Both the position numbers and the translations under genes were made by a program. Below are positions 50,946 through 60,449 of a DNA stretch of 64,000 bases, piece after piece. Each line of letters begins with the position of its first letter. Within the stretch, counting starts at the first letter, position 1. The notes beneath the pieces are model-generated. The model worked only from the letters and a program-made list of their open reading frames with translations. It had not been told where the DNA came from and searched no databases. The stretch is from Luethyella okanaganae (lineage in GTDB: Bacteria; Actinomycetota; Actinomycetes; Actinomycetales; Microbacteriaceae). The stretch spans positions 310,001 to 374,000 of the forward strand of contig NZ_JBHSTP010000002.1 of the NCBI RefSeq assembly GCF_042660285.1, given 5' to 3'.

Positions 50946-52357
50946 CAGGTCACCACCAGTCTCGGCTGGTTGCGCACCGTGTCGGAGAGTCGTAGCAGGA
51001 GCGCGACGATGATCCAGTTGGCCACGAGCGATGACCCGCCGGCGGCGAGGAACGGCGTGGTGAGGCCGGTGAGCGGGATGACGCGGGTAACGCCTCCGAT
51101 CACGATGAAGCACTGTAGGGCGACGACGAAGGAGAGGCCGACGCCGAGCAGCTTGCCGAAGTCGTCCTGTCCGGCGAAGCCGATTCGGAAGCCGCGGGCG
51201 ACGAAGAGGATGTACAGCGAGAGGATCGCGAACACGCCGGCGAGGCCGAGCTCTTCGCCGAGGCTGGCGATGATGTAGTCGCTCTGGGGAACCGGGGTGA
51301 TATCGGGGCGGCCTTGGCCGAGACCCGTTCCGATGAGACCGCCGTGCGCGAGGCCGAACAGTCCCTGCACGAGCTGGAAGCTGCCGCCGCCGGCGTCGTA
51401 GACGGCAGGGTTGAATGCGTCCAGCCAGTTGGTGATGCGTCCGTTCACGTAGCTGAGCACCTGGCTCGCGGCGAGGGCACCGCCGAGGAACAGCGCGAGG
51501 CCCAGCACGACCCAGCTGACTCGGCCGGTAGCGACGTAGAGCATGACGAGGAATATGCCGAAGTAGAGCAGGGCGGTGCCGAGGTCGCGCTGGAACACGA
51601 TGACCGACATCGACAGCGCCCAGACCACGAGGATCGGGCCGAGGTCGCGCACGCGCGGGAACCGCATCCCGAGCACCTTCGTTCCGACCATCGACAGACT
51701 GTCGCGGTTGCGCACGAGATAGCCGGCGAAGAAGATGGCGAGGGCGATCTTCGCGATCTCGCCGGGCTGGAACGTCATGAACCCGCCGACGCCGATCCAG
51801 ACGCGGGCGCCACTGACCTCGCGGCCGATGCCGGGCAGCAACGGCAGCAGCAGCAGGACCACGGCGACGAGACCGGAGAGGTAGGTGTAGCGGAACAGCA
51901 CGCGGTGGTTGCGGATGACGAGAATCACGACGATCGCCGCGACGATCGCAATGGCGCTCCAGGCGATCTGCCTCACGGCGGCGCTCTCCCAGCCGGAGTC
52001 GCCGAGGGCGATGTCGATACGGTAGATCATGGCGATGCCGAGGCCGTTGAGCAGGGTCGCGACCGGCAGGATGAACGGGTCGGCGTCCCGTGCGACGAAG
52101 CGCATCGCGATGTGCAAGCCGAAGACGAGCACGGACAGGCCCACTCCGAGCATGACCAGTGTCGTGTCGATATGGCCGATGGCGCCGAGTTGCACGAGCA
52201 CGACGGCGCTCGCATTGATGACGCATGCGATGATCAGCAGGGCGAGTTCGAGGTTGCGCAGCTTCTGCGGGATGTGGATGCGCCGGACGCCTCCGGTCGG
52301 CGGGCCGGACTTGCGCGGCGACGCCTCGACGATCGCTCCCGCTCGGTTACCGGACAC
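50945..52357 (-). CDS. rodA: RodA/FtsW-type SEDS glycosyltransferase
   Basis: 470 residues, about ten membrane helices. SEDS hallmarks: WIGVGGFMTFQPGEIAKIALAIFFAGYL, FQRDLGTALLYFGIFLVMLYV, LGLAHGGLIGTGLGQGRP and QSDYIIASLGEELGLAG. It polymerises glycan strands with its PbpA partner. GTG at 52357 overlaps the pstP stop by 11 bases. It is the elongation (or paralogous) FtsW/RodA copy of the fhaA cluster, called RodA by position. Confidence 0.95.
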   Translation of the reverse strand: MSGNRAGAIVEASPRKSGPPTGGVRRIHIPQKLRNLELALLIIACVINASAVVLVQLGAIGHIDTTLVMLGVGLSVLVFGLHIAMRFVARDADPFILPVATLLNGLGIAMIYRIDIALGDSGWESAAVRQIAWSAIAIVAAIVVILVIRNHRVLFRYTYLSGLVAVVLLLLPLLPGIGREVSGARVWIGVGGFMTFQPGEIAKIALAIFFAGYLVRNRDSLSMVGTKVLGMRFPRVRDLGPILVVWALSMSVIVFQRDLGTALLYFGIFLVMLYVATGRVSWVVLGLALFLGGALAASQVLSYVNGRITNWLDAFNPAVYDAGGGSFQLVQGLFGLAHGGLIGTGLGQGRPDITPVPQSDYIIASLGEELGLAGVFAILSLYILFVARGFRIGFAGQDDFGKLLGVGLSFVVALQCFIVIGGVTRVIPLTGLTTPFLAAGGSSLVANWIIVALLLRLSDTVRNQPRLVVT

Positions 52358-53576
52358 GGTTGAGCTCCAGCCTGTCGACGATCTGCAGAGCCTCTTCGAG
52401 CGATCCGGCGCTGATTGTGCTCCTCACCGTCTGCTGGTCGTAGAGCGTGAGGTCGGTGACCGGGATGTCGGTGTCCTTGTGGAGGCTGTGCAGCGAGATC
52501 GGGCCGAGGTCCTGCTGCACGCCCTGGTAGATGGCGACGGAGCCGTTGTCGACGCCGATGTAGAACCGCGTCTGCGTCCACTGGTAGGCGAGGAAGAACC
52601 CGAGCACGACGACGATCACCAGTGTGAGGATCGAGGCGAGCCATATGATCTTGCGTCGGCGCGCGCGGCGCTGATCCTCTTCGATGAGCTCGTCGAGGTA
52701 GTCCTGCGAGTCCGGCTCGAAGTGGGTCTCGCGAACAGGATGCAGCCGGAAGGGCGGCAACCGGAGGGCACGGCTCCTGACGACCTCCTCAGCGCCGAAG
52801 GCGAGCGGAGCAGCGGCGGAGCCGACGATGACCGGCGGCTTGACGGAGGCCGGCGACTCGCCGATGTCGACGATTACGACGGTCACGTTGTCGGGTGCCC
52901 CGCCGTCGAGGCTGTCTTTGACGAGTCGCTCCGCTACCTCCTGCGCTCCGCCGGTGGCGAGCTCGTTGCGTATCTGGTCGAAGGAGACGATGCCGCTGAG
53001 GCCGTCTGAGCAGATCAGCCAGCGGTCGCCAGGAACAGTGGTGAGGATCGAGGTGTCGATCTCCGGCGCGGAGTCGACATCGCCGAGCACCCGCATGAGT
53101 ACCGATCGGCGAGGGTGCACGGCCGCCTCCTCTTCGGTGATGCGACCGCTGTCGACGAGGCGCTGTACGAAGGTGTGATCTGTGGTGACCTGGGTGAGCT
53201 CGGCGTCGCGGTAGAGGTAGATGCGGGAATCGCCGATGTGCGCGAGCGCGACCTGACCGTCGAGCACGGAGATCGCGCTGACGGTCGTTCCCATGCCGGT
53301 GAGTTCGGAGTGTTCGAAGACCGTCTCCGCCAACAGAGAGTTGGCCGCGACGAGCGCGGCCTGCAATGCGAATTCGGCGTCAGGCGCCGAGACGTAGGGT
53401 TTGTCGGCTTCTGCGATGCGTTGGACCGCGATGGCGGAGGCCACGTCGCCTCCGGCGTGGCCTCCCATGCCATCGGCGACGATGAAGAGGTTGTGGCCGG
53501 CGAGCCCGGAGTCCTGGTTATTGTTTCGGATCCGTCCGACGTGAGAGATCGCCGCACTGTCTGTGACCGTCGCCAT
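52347..53576 (-). CDS. pstP: Serine/threonine protein phosphatase PstP (PP2C family)
   Basis: 409 residues. The PP2C catalytic half carries DSAAISHVGRIRNNNQDSG, FIVADGMGGHAGGDVAS, LAHIGDSRIYLYRDAEL, LICSDGLSGIV and APDNVTVVIVDI, with the metal-binding aspartates. A membrane helix (KIIWLASILTLVIVVVLGFFLAY) near residue 312-334 precedes an extracytoplasmic end. It reverses PknA/PknB phosphorylation. Starts 4 bases after fhaB stop. Confidence 0.96.
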   Translation of the reverse strand: MATVTDSAAISHVGRIRNNNQDSGLAGHNLFIVADGMGGHAGGDVASAIAVQRIAEADKPYVSAPDAEFALQAALVAANSLLAETVFEHSELTGMGTTVSAISVLDGQVALAHIGDSRIYLYRDAELTQVTTDHTFVQRLVDSGRITEEEAAVHPRRSVLMRVLGDVDSAPEIDTSILTTVPGDRWLICSDGLSGIVSFDQIRNELATGGAQEVAERLVKDSLDGGAPDNVTVVIVDIGESPASVKPPVIVGSAAAPLAFGAEEVVRSRALRLPPFRLHPVRETHFEPDSQDYLDELIEEDQRRARRRKIIWLASILTLVIVVVLGFFLAYQWTQTRFYIGVDNGSVAIYQGVQQDLGPISLHSLHKDTDIPVTDLTLYDQQTVRSTISAGSLEEALQIVDRLELNRVR

Positions 53577-53580
53577 GCGC

Positions 53581-54110
<530 letters not shown>

Positions 54111-54114
<4 letters not shown>

Positions 54115-54860
54115 GAGGCAGGCCCCCAGAATCCGCCCATGTCGTGACGTTGGGTGGCGTCGTCGATGCGGCGGTCGGCGAACTGATCGATGGATGCCGC
54201 CTGTGCGAGCACCCGGAAGACGATGCGGGTGCGACCGATCGTGATGACCGAGTCCGGTTCGAGGATCGCTTCCTTGACCGCGGCGCCGTTGAGCTGAGAG
54301 CCGTTCGTCGAACCGAGATCGCGCACCTTGGCCCGGCTTCCGTCCCAGAGGATCTCGACGTGCCGGCGGGAGGTTCCCGTGTCGTCGACGGTGATGTCCG
54401 CGTCGCTGCCGCGGCCGATCACGGTGCGGGCCTTGAGCAGCGGATGGCGCTTGCCGTTGATGTCGAGCAACGGCGTCCAGGCGATCTCGCCCTTGACGTT
54501 CGACGAGTCGACCTGCACCATGCCCTCGCTGAGGCCGGGGTCTTCTGCGAAGCGGATGACGATGCCACCGGCGAACTGGAAGCGTTGCGAAGCGGCATGC
54601 TGCTGCACTAGTTGGGTGAGCTCGTCGATGAGGGTCGGCCCGAGGGCGGCCATGCGTTTGCAGTCGGCTGAGTTCATGCGCACCGTGAACGTGTTCGGCA
54701 CGAGAACGCGGTCGCGCGAGACGACCGCAGCCTTGGTGTCGAGCTCTCGGCGAAGTGCCGAAGTGATCTCGACCGGCTGCAGCCCCGAGCGAAAGGTCTT
54801 CGCAAAGGCACCGTTGACGGCGCGCTCGAGACCTTTCTCGAAGTTGTCCAGTAGGCCCAC
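54111..54860 (-). CDS. fhaA: FHA domain protein FhaA (DUF3662 plus FHA)
   Basis: 249 residues. The DUF3662 domain (MGLLDNFEKGLERAVNGAFAK, LQPVEITSALRRELD, VLVPNTFTVRMNSAD) occupies 1-125, and a C-terminal FHA domain begins near 155 (ARTVIGRGSDADITVDDTGTSRRHVEI, then DLGSTNGSQLNG). First gene of the leftward kinase operon. It is shorter than mycobacterial FhaA because the long disordered linker is missing. Confidence 0.95.
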
Positions 54861-54883
54861 AGGTCTCCCGATCCGGTTCTGAC

Positions 54884-54901
54884 GACTATCAAATGGTAGT
54901 C
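54884..54901. promoter_or_regulatory. Inverted repeat in the fhaA leader
   Basis: GACTATCAAATGGTAGTC has GACTA/TAGTC arms and lies 24 bases upstream of the fhaA start. It could be an operator or an RNA hairpin in the leader. Confidence 0.4.
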
Positions 54902-55065
54902 GGACACGCTGGGAACAACCCGGCGACGCGAAGAGTATCGCTCGCTAGGATGACACGGCTTGGCGCTCGCCGCATCTTCCGGGTGCTTCGGTGCGCGACT
55001 TGCGCCCCATGAGAAGGCCGGCGAAATGGTGCAACCGTGGCGAAAGTGCTAGCATCGCTAAGCTC

Positions 55066-55149
55066 GCGCGAGTGGCGGAATTGGCAGACGCGCTGGCTTC
55101 AGGTGCCAGTGCTCGAAAGGGCGTGGGGGTTCAAGTCCCCCCTCGCGCA
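55066..55149 (+). tRNA. tRNA-Leu (CAG)
   Basis: 84 nt with a long variable arm. Acceptor GCGCGAG/CTCGCGC, anticodon loop TTCAGGT with CAG, T-arm GGGGGTTCAAGTCCCCC. A terminator follows at 55209. The region right of it is patchy and accessory, so its 3' end is a plausible past integration target. Confidence 0.98.
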
Positions 55150-55208
55150 CAGTGGGTCGTTTGTGAAACTGAGTAAATCAGTTTGCGAAACTCCAAGCGA
55201 ATAAGAAA

Positions 55209-55240
55209 GGCCCCCGAGAAATCGGGGGCCTTTTCGTTTT
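55209..55240 (+). terminator. Rho-independent terminator after tRNA-Leu
   Basis: Nine-base perfect stem (GGCCCCCGA/TCGGGGGCC) with a GAAA loop, then TTTTCGTTTT. Confidence 0.95.
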
Positions 55241-55401
55241 CCTTGCTGTTCTAGCCTTCATGATGCCGCTCAGCGTCAGGCCAGACGACTTTGTCAGGCA
55301 CCCAGCCACTCACAAGCATGTTTCTTGGCGCGACGAGTTGTCCTCTTGCGACTGAGCTGATGCGTGTAACTAAAGCGGGAGGGAGCCAGGCGCTACCGCT
55401 C

Positions 55402-55812
55402 CTATGTAGGGGGCCCGCCCACTGCGAGTTCTTCGCCGGAAGGTTCCCACTCCTTCATGCTGGTTTTCCGCTTCGCGGGCCGGCGTCGTTTCGGCGGCAC
55501 GTGTTCGCCAGCGGCGACGCGGTGGTGGTCGGCGAGGTAGTTGGTGATTTTGCGGATGTTTGCCGCCGCGGTGAGCACTGTGGTGAGGAGGTATTGCGCA
55601 GCGTAGCCGCGCAGACGTCGCTGGCCGGGGTCGGCGAGAGCATGGTAGGCGGTGTCTTTGACGAAGGCATTGAAGCCTTCGACAGTGTTGCGACCGGTCG
55701 AGTAGAGCTCGTGCCATTCGTCGGTGCCGTGGGGGAGCTCCTGGCGGTACTTGACGCCGGCTTCGGGTGGGAACGACACCCAAGCTAGCGCGAGCGGACC
55801 TGTGGCGAACAA
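55402..55812 (-). pseudogene. Transposase fragment (C-terminal part)
   Basis: The reading frame includes STGRNTVEGFNAFVKDTAYHAL, ADPGQRRLRGYAAQYLLTTVL and AAANIRKITNYLAD, which match the C-terminal part of a DDE transposase annotated in many Microbacteriaceae, with a basic tail (PPKRRRPAKRK). The N-terminal catalytic half is missing; sequence upstream of 55812 does not continue it. So it is a truncated remnant and cannot move itself. Confidence 0.6.
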
Positions 55813-55867
55813 TGTGGCGTACTGTACATGGCTGTCGAAGTGAACAGCGAGCGGATGGCGACTCGAC

Positions 55868-56308
55868 TCAGGAAGTAGCGTCCGGGTTCACTATGAGGAA
55901 ATCAGCGAGCCTGGTCCATCCAGGGGGAACTTCATCGCTGTCCGTCACGATTCTGGCTCCGCCAACTTCGGAGCTGCTCGTCCTTAGCCCACTCAAGTCG
56001 GACCCGCACGCAGATGAGGAAGCAGCAGACTTGGAATCCACGATGACGAGGCAAGCTCCGTTCACGCTGTAGGCAGTGACGAAGTAGCGTAGCGCGCCAA
56101 GGGTCCCGACCTCCCTGCTGGATTTCGTGTCCATTCCGCTGGTCTCCAGTATGGAAGGGAGAACGTCCTCCGGACCGCTTTCCGTCGCGAGGAATGACTG
56201 AATCTGAGATGTGGGGTCCTGCTGAGCGCATCCCGCGATCGACAGCGTTATGCCGCACAAAGCCACGGCCGTCATCCAAACTTTGCCGGTCCTGGTTACT
56301 TTGCTCAT
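55868..56308 (-). CDS. Putative small lipoprotein
   Basis: 146 residues. The N-terminus is a lipoprotein signal: MSKVTRTGKVWMTAVALCGITLSIAGCAQQ, with LSIAGC as the lipobox and cysteine at about residue 27. The rest is polar with no recognised domain; two cysteines (ACLVIVD, SACGSD) could form a disulfide. ATG at 56308 has AGGAG 9 bases upstream. Neighbours are mobile-element debris, and it looks accessory. Confidence 0.7.
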   Translation of the reverse strand: MSKVTRTGKVWMTAVALCGITLSIAGCAQQDPTSQIQSFLATESGPEDVLPSILETSGMDTKSSREVGTLGALRYFVTAYSVNGACLVIVDSKSAASSSACGSDLSGLRTSSSEVGGARIVTDSDEVPPGWTRLADFLIVNPDATS

Positions 56309-56867
56309 CGCGTCTTGCTCCTTTCCCCACCATCGATTGTGCTCAAACCTAGCGGGGTTGTTCGAAGGCCGCCTACGAGGCGCGATTCCCACATCACCAA
56401 ATTTTTCCAGCGACGCGTCTTCGTGCTCGCTATGAATTTCTCCGGCGGTGCTGACGGCTAAGTGCCAGGGTCTGGATTTCAGTGGTCTTGTCGAACTTCT
56501 TGTCACCGCGGCCATGAGGTCACCGAGGCGAGAGGATTTTTCGGACCTTAGCGGAGGATTGCGGTTTTTCGGAGTCTGAAGCTCCCGCTTACATACAGGT
56601 ATGAACGAGTTCCGCAAACAACCCACAGTAATGATAATGAACCCTGACCTGGGGTTTTTTATCACCGGGTTGGGGGTTATTTTCGTTGAAAGTGCTAGAG
56701 AAAAGTGCTAAGCCCGGGTCACGGTGGCATTCGGAGCTGCTGCTTCTCTATGCCTGGACGACGTAGGGCCATGAGGGTGAGCAAGCTACTCCGCTCGCGA
56801 CAGCACCAACATCACGAGTCGAGTGGTTAGACGCGCTCAATCGTAGTGCCGTTGATAGCGTGGTGGC
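56309..56867. other. Gene-free stretch
   Basis: About 560 bases without a supported gene; more AT-rich and with runs (GGGGTTTTTTATCACC around 56652-56668). The left half is open on the minus strand but lacks a start signal or motifs. It separates the lipoprotein from the HXXEE gene and is probably decayed accessory DNA. Confidence 0.4.
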
Positions 56868-57344
56868 ATGAATGCTCGTGGCCCCGCTCATCTCTTCGTT
56901 GCCTGGGCAATTCACGATGTCGAAGAAGCGATGGCCTTTCCGAGCACGTGCGATTCTCTGGCAGACACGACCGGCATCGAAGCTCTCCGCCTCGATCAGC
57001 GTCAGTCGTGGCTCGCCGTCGGGCTGATGGGAACCATCGTCGCGCTCGCTTGTCGCCGCGGGAAGACGTCGAACGTCCGCTCACGGTTCTATCGAGCAAT
57101 GGTCGCTGGACTCCACGCGCACGTTGGTACGCATCTCTTGGCCTCCCTGTTGCAACGCCGGTACACCGCGGGCGTCGCAACCGCCCTCCCCGTCATGTTG
57201 CCAGGTGCGGAATCCGCTCTCCGAGAGATTCGCGACTCCGGAGAGCCGCTCCGCGCGAAAGACTACGTCGCCGGAGCTGCGCTGCTCGTTCCCGCCGCAC
57301 TCGCTTGCCAGCTCCTCGCACGCGTACTCATCCGCAGAAGGTAG
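56868..57344 (+). CDS. HXXEE domain-containing membrane protein
   Basis: 158 residues. The N-terminal segment FVAWAIHDVEEAMAFPS carries the H-x-x-E-E motif, and later histidines in GLHAHVGTHLLASLLQRRYTAG complete the family pattern. Three to four hydrophobic segments suggest a membrane protein, including DYVAGAALLVPAALACQLLA. Members of this family are of unknown function. ATG at 56868; the ribosome-binding site is weak. A frameshifted integrase lies directly downstream on the other strand. Confidence 0.75.
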   Translation: MNARGPAHLFVAWAIHDVEEAMAFPSTCDSLADTTGIEALRLDQRQSWLAVGLMGTIVALACRRGKTSNVRSRFYRAMVAGLHAHVGTHLLASLLQRRYTAGVATALPVMLPGAESALREIRDSGEPLRAKDYVAGAALLVPAALACQLLARVLIRRR

Positions 57345-57404
57345 ACCGTAATGGTCTCCGCTGACAGCGCGCGGGATGGTTCTTGAACGCGCCCGCGCGC
57401 GGTT

Positions 57405-57780
57405 CCGATTACGAGCCGAGGTGGGTGGCGAAGCGGTCGATTGCGGAACGCTGCATGGTTGGTGTGACGTGGGAGCAGATGTTCATCGTGGTGATCGTTG
57501 AGTGGCCCAAACGCTCCTGCACGCTCGCCAAGTTCGAGCGGCAGGGTCGCGTGGGTATGACGCAGCTCCTTGATCGTGACCCGGTGCAGGCTGTCGTATT
57601 TCGCGGTCGCCCACTTCAAGCGGCGATCCCACCGGCTGGTCATGAGCTGTGAGCGCGGCCCGATGGGGTGCGAAGAGTTCGGCGATCCGCCAGACGAGGC
57701 GCGGGATCTTGGGCTTTTCGGCGTCTTCAGCCCGCAACGAGGCCTCGCCTTCTAGCCTTCTATCGGCACGGGGCCTGCTC
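57405..57780 (-). pseudogene. Frameshifted tyrosine recombinase/integrase remnant
   Basis: Reading leftwards, one frame gives VTIKELRHTHATLPLELGER (the R-H-x-x-H catalytic box), and after a frameshift another gives RLGHSTITTMNICSHV, then PTMQRSAIDRFATHLGS, which carry the conserved GHSTI box. The final catalytic tyrosine would be in the NICSH/IYSH motif and appears changed to C. It is the C-terminal end of a phage- or ICE-type integrase that has decayed. Confidence 0.7.
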
Positions 57781-57932
57781 ATATTCCCTGTCCAGCCCGC
57801 GCCCTCGGTGCATGGTCACGAGGTCCAGCCTAAGTGCGCGGGCGCGACGATCCTGGATCGCCTGTGGTGTCCTTCGATTTGTTGTTTAGGTGCTGAGTTC
57901 GAGGATGGGTGGGTCGATGTCTCATACGCCGG

Positions 57933-58439
57933 TCAGCCGGGTTGGCTGCATTCACTCGTGGCGCCCATCGTGATTCGGGCCTGCCCGCTGGCGTCGCTCG
58001 CTGTGAGATTCATTATGATCAGGTCTCGCCCCACAATACGAATATCGAGATTCTCACGGGAATCCAGCGTCCTGACTCGCACCACCCAGCCGTCTGCCTC
58101 GGGGAACTCTCCGCTGAGGGTCGCCGCCCAGCTCACTCGATCGAGCACGGGGTCGACGTAGACAACTCGCCGAACCTTCGCTTGGCCGCCACGTTCTTCA
58201 ATAGGGCACGAGTCTTGGGTGATCTCCTCCGAACGCTCAAGCACGCTGCCTACCGGGAGGGTGCTCTCGATCCGATCGAGGTAACCCGTGACCTTCGCAG
58301 TCGCCGCTTCGACCGTCAGCGGCTGTGGGTTCGGAAGGAGGAGCGTCACAATCCAGACAGCGATCACGAGCATGCCGACCCCGACGGCCATAAGCATCGT
58401 TACTTTCGCAGGGCTCAATCGAGAACGCGTCGACGACAT
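57933..58439 (-). CDS. Hypothetical membrane-anchored protein
   Basis: 168 residues: a basic start, one membrane helix (VTMLMAVGVGMLVIAVWIVTLLL, 13-35), then a mostly beta and polar domain with ATAKVTGYLDRIESTLPVG and EERGGQAKVRRVVYVDPVLDRVSW. It resembles small secreted accessory proteins in other actinobacteria, with no domain I can name. ATG at 58439. Confidence 0.65.
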   Translation of the reverse strand: MSSTRSRLSPAKVTMLMAVGVGMLVIAVWIVTLLLPNPQPLTVEAATAKVTGYLDRIESTLPVGSVLERSEEITQDSCPIEERGGQAKVRRVVYVDPVLDRVSWAATLSGEFPEADGWVVRVRTLDSRENLDIRIVGRDLIIMNLTASDASGQARITMGATSECSQPG

Positions 58440-58777
58440 CTAATGATGCTATCGGCCGCCTGACAGCAATAGAGCGGACGATTCTTGCTTCACAGTGCGC
58501 GAGTGGGATCGACGAGCCCGGGGATGTGATCCAGGCCCGTGGGATACTGACATCTGCCCCGATCTTGGCTTCGACTGTCTCGGCTTCGTGCTCGTGCTGC
58601 CTAATGAGACGGCCAGCGCGAGTAGCGAAGAGGCTTACCCTCGAATGTTTCTAGTACAGAAACTACCGTGTATACAACGGTGACATACGTTCGTTCGGAA
58701 GACCAGGGCTGCTTGTGACTTGGATGCCTTCGTTGGTTGATGGTGATTTAGTAAACCAGTTGATAATCTAGGTGTTG
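58440..58777. other. Spacer with repeat fragment and two palindromes
   Basis: No gene. It contains a 34-base copy (58474-58507) of part of the downstream DNA alkylation repair gene (59628-59661), differing at one base; GTTTCTAGTACAGAAAC (58647-58663), a 17-base inverted repeat; and ACCGTGTATACAACGGT (58665-58681), a near-perfect palindrome. A possible promoter, TTGATG (58737-58742) and GATAAT (58762-58767), precedes the MarR gene. Confidence 0.6.
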
Positions 58778-59269
58778 ATGAAATCGTTGATGGATCAGAA
58801 GCACGAGCTGTTGCTGGAGCATGCGCGGCAGCAGAGCAAAGGTGCACGGGTCGTGATGGCGCTGCTGCACACTGCCTCGCTGATCGATCGGGCCTGCGCT
58901 ACCGAACTGTCGAAGTTCGACCTCTCCGAGGGCCGATTGAGCGTGCTGCTTGCTGCGGCGAAGTCGAGAGGGGCGACCCCTGCGTTCCTGGCTGAACAGC
59001 TTGGGATTACTCGCGCTGCGATCACTGGCCTGGTCGACGGGCTGGAGCGGCAAGGACTGATCCGCCGATCCGCGCATCCTGCCGATCGCCGTTCGATGAC
59101 GATTGAGGTCACTGTGCCGGGCCAGGAAGTCCTCGATCGTCTCGTGCCGATCTATGGCGCTTGGTTGCAAGAGCTCTCGACGGGGATCAGCACGGAGGCG
59201 GCAGACGATGCGCTCGATGTGTTCGCTGCAATCCAGCACAGCCTGGGTGGAGGAAGTCGGAATGAGTAG
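58778..59269 (+). CDS. MarR family transcriptional regulator
   Basis: 163 residues. The winged helix-turn-helix is clear: LSEGRLSVLLAAAKSRGATPAFLAEQLGITRAAITGLVDGLERQGLI, then RRSAHPADRRSMTIEVTVPGQEVL (the wing with DRR). It would bind the palindromes upstream as a dimer. The ATG at 58778 lies about 10 bases after the possible -10 box, so leaderless or short-leader expression is likely; a TTG at 58772 is an alternative. Its stop overlaps the next gene by 8 bases. Confidence 0.88.
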   Translation: MKSLMDQKHELLLEHARQQSKGARVVMALLHTASLIDRACATELSKFDLSEGRLSVLLAAAKSRGATPAFLAEQLGITRAAITGLVDGLERQGLIRRSAHPADRRSMTIEVTVPGQEVLDRLVPIYGAWLQELSTGISTEAADDALDVFAAIQHSLGGGSRNE

Positions 59270-60026
59270 CACGGGAGCCCGCAAGGTCAGCGAGGTCGGG
59301 GCGGCACATCTGGCCGACCTCAACTCGGGCCGCGCGGAGGCGAGGACACTGAGCGAGGCTTTGGCGATCGACCATCGTGTTCTGCTCTCGGTGGTCGTGC
59401 CGGATGCACCTGCGGCGTTAGTGCAGGCGGCAGACGAAGCGCAAGGGCTCGGCGTTTTGAAGCGCATGGCTGCGATCGGCGCAGCCCTACGACTGCACCT
59501 CTCCGCTGACGACCTCGCGGCTTTGGCTTCGCATCCGTCCGACACGGTGCGCGGCTGGTGGTGCTTCACGACAGCCTCCGATCCGACATACGACGCACCC
59601 GAACTTCTTGGGGCCTGCAAACCGCTGGCGGACGACTCTTGCTTCACAGTGCGCGAGTGGGTCTGGATGGCGGTTCGCCCGCGCCTCGTGAAGAACCTCA
59701 CCGAGTCGATCAAACTGCTCGTTCCCTGGACAGGGGGAGATTCCGCGAATCTTCGCCGTTTCGCCAGCGAAGCGCTCCGGCCTCGCGGCGTCTGGGCTGG
59801 ACATATCGCGGCTCTCAAAGCGAACCCGCGTCTTGGCGAGCCGATTCTCGAACCGCTCCGCTCCGACCCCTCACGCTACGTCCAAGACTCAGTGGCGAAC
59901 TGGATCAACGACGCGGCCAAGACCGATCCCGAGTGGGCCGTGAGCCTGTGCGCTCGGTGGCGCGCCGAAAGCTCCACGCCAGAGACGGCACGCACAACAA
60001 GCCGCGCGCTCCGATCGCTCAAATAG
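59262..60026 (+). CDS. DNA alkylation repair protein (HEAT-like, AlkC/AlkD-type)
   Basis: 254 residues, helical throughout. Stretches GLGVLKRMAAIGAALRLHLSADDLAALASHPSDTVRGWWCF, SCFTVREWVWMAVRPRLVKN, SANLRRFASEALRPRGVWAG and YVQDSVANWINDAAKTDPEWA match the HEAT-like repeats of alkylation repair glycosylases that excise damaged bases. ATG 59262 overlaps the MarR stop. The operon link to a MarR regulator suggests induction by alkylating or electrophilic compounds. Confidence 0.75.
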   Translation: MSSTGARKVSEVGAAHLADLNSGRAEARTLSEALAIDHRVLLSVVVPDAPAALVQAADEAQGLGVLKRMAAIGAALRLHLSADDLAALASHPSDTVRGWWCFTTASDPTYDAPELLGACKPLADDSCFTVREWVWMAVRPRLVKNLTESIKLLVPWTGGDSANLRRFASEALRPRGVWAGHIAALKANPRLGEPILEPLRSDPSRYVQDSVANWINDAAKTDPEWAVSLCARWRAESSTPETARTTSRALRSLK

Positions 60027-60069
60027 GGCTCCGACATTTCGCCAGAGATGCGCATGGTCATAAGTACAG

Positions 60070-60245
60070 ATCACCGGCATCGGCGAGATTGCTGAGTTCG
60101 TCGACGGGGATCGTGTGGCGCTGTTCTACTACCCCTAGACCGCCGCGACCCCAGCCGCCGAGTTCTTCACCGTCAAGGGCGGGAAGATCGCAGAGAGCGT
60201 GTTGATCTTCGACCGGCTCTCCTACGGCCCGCCCGATCAGGGCTG
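60070..60245 (+). pseudogene. NTF2/SnoaL-like gene fragment with internal stop
   Basis: The frame reads ITGIGEIAEFVDGDRVALFYYP, then TAG at 60136-60138, and continues without shift as TAATPAAEFFTVKGGKIAES and VLIFDRLSYG to a TGA at 60243-60245. This is the C-terminal part of a nuclear-transport-factor-2/SnoaL-like fold (the EFFTVKGGKI strand is typical). The N-terminus is missing and the internal stop makes it non-functional. Confidence 0.65.
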
Positions 60246-60449
60246 AGACGGGAGCATGTGATGACTCCGCTGAGAACGCGGACCGAGAAGGCAGGAGAAC
60301 AGTGAAAGACCGGCTCAAGCGCGAAGTTCCGCCTCTGCGTCCTCTTCATCATGCGCTGCTCATGCCCACCAGTTCGCATCGGCTTAGCTGAGTCAGGTTC
60401 TGCTGTGGCGTCTTGGTCAGCGCCCCGAGGCCCCTCGGCCGGGACGGGC

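Noticed and set aside
55066..55149. attL/attR direct repeat of the tRNA-Leu 3' end
   Set aside because: I looked for a second copy of the T-arm and acceptor sequence up to 60.4 kb and found only a 10-base match (GCGCGAGTGG), which is too short to count.
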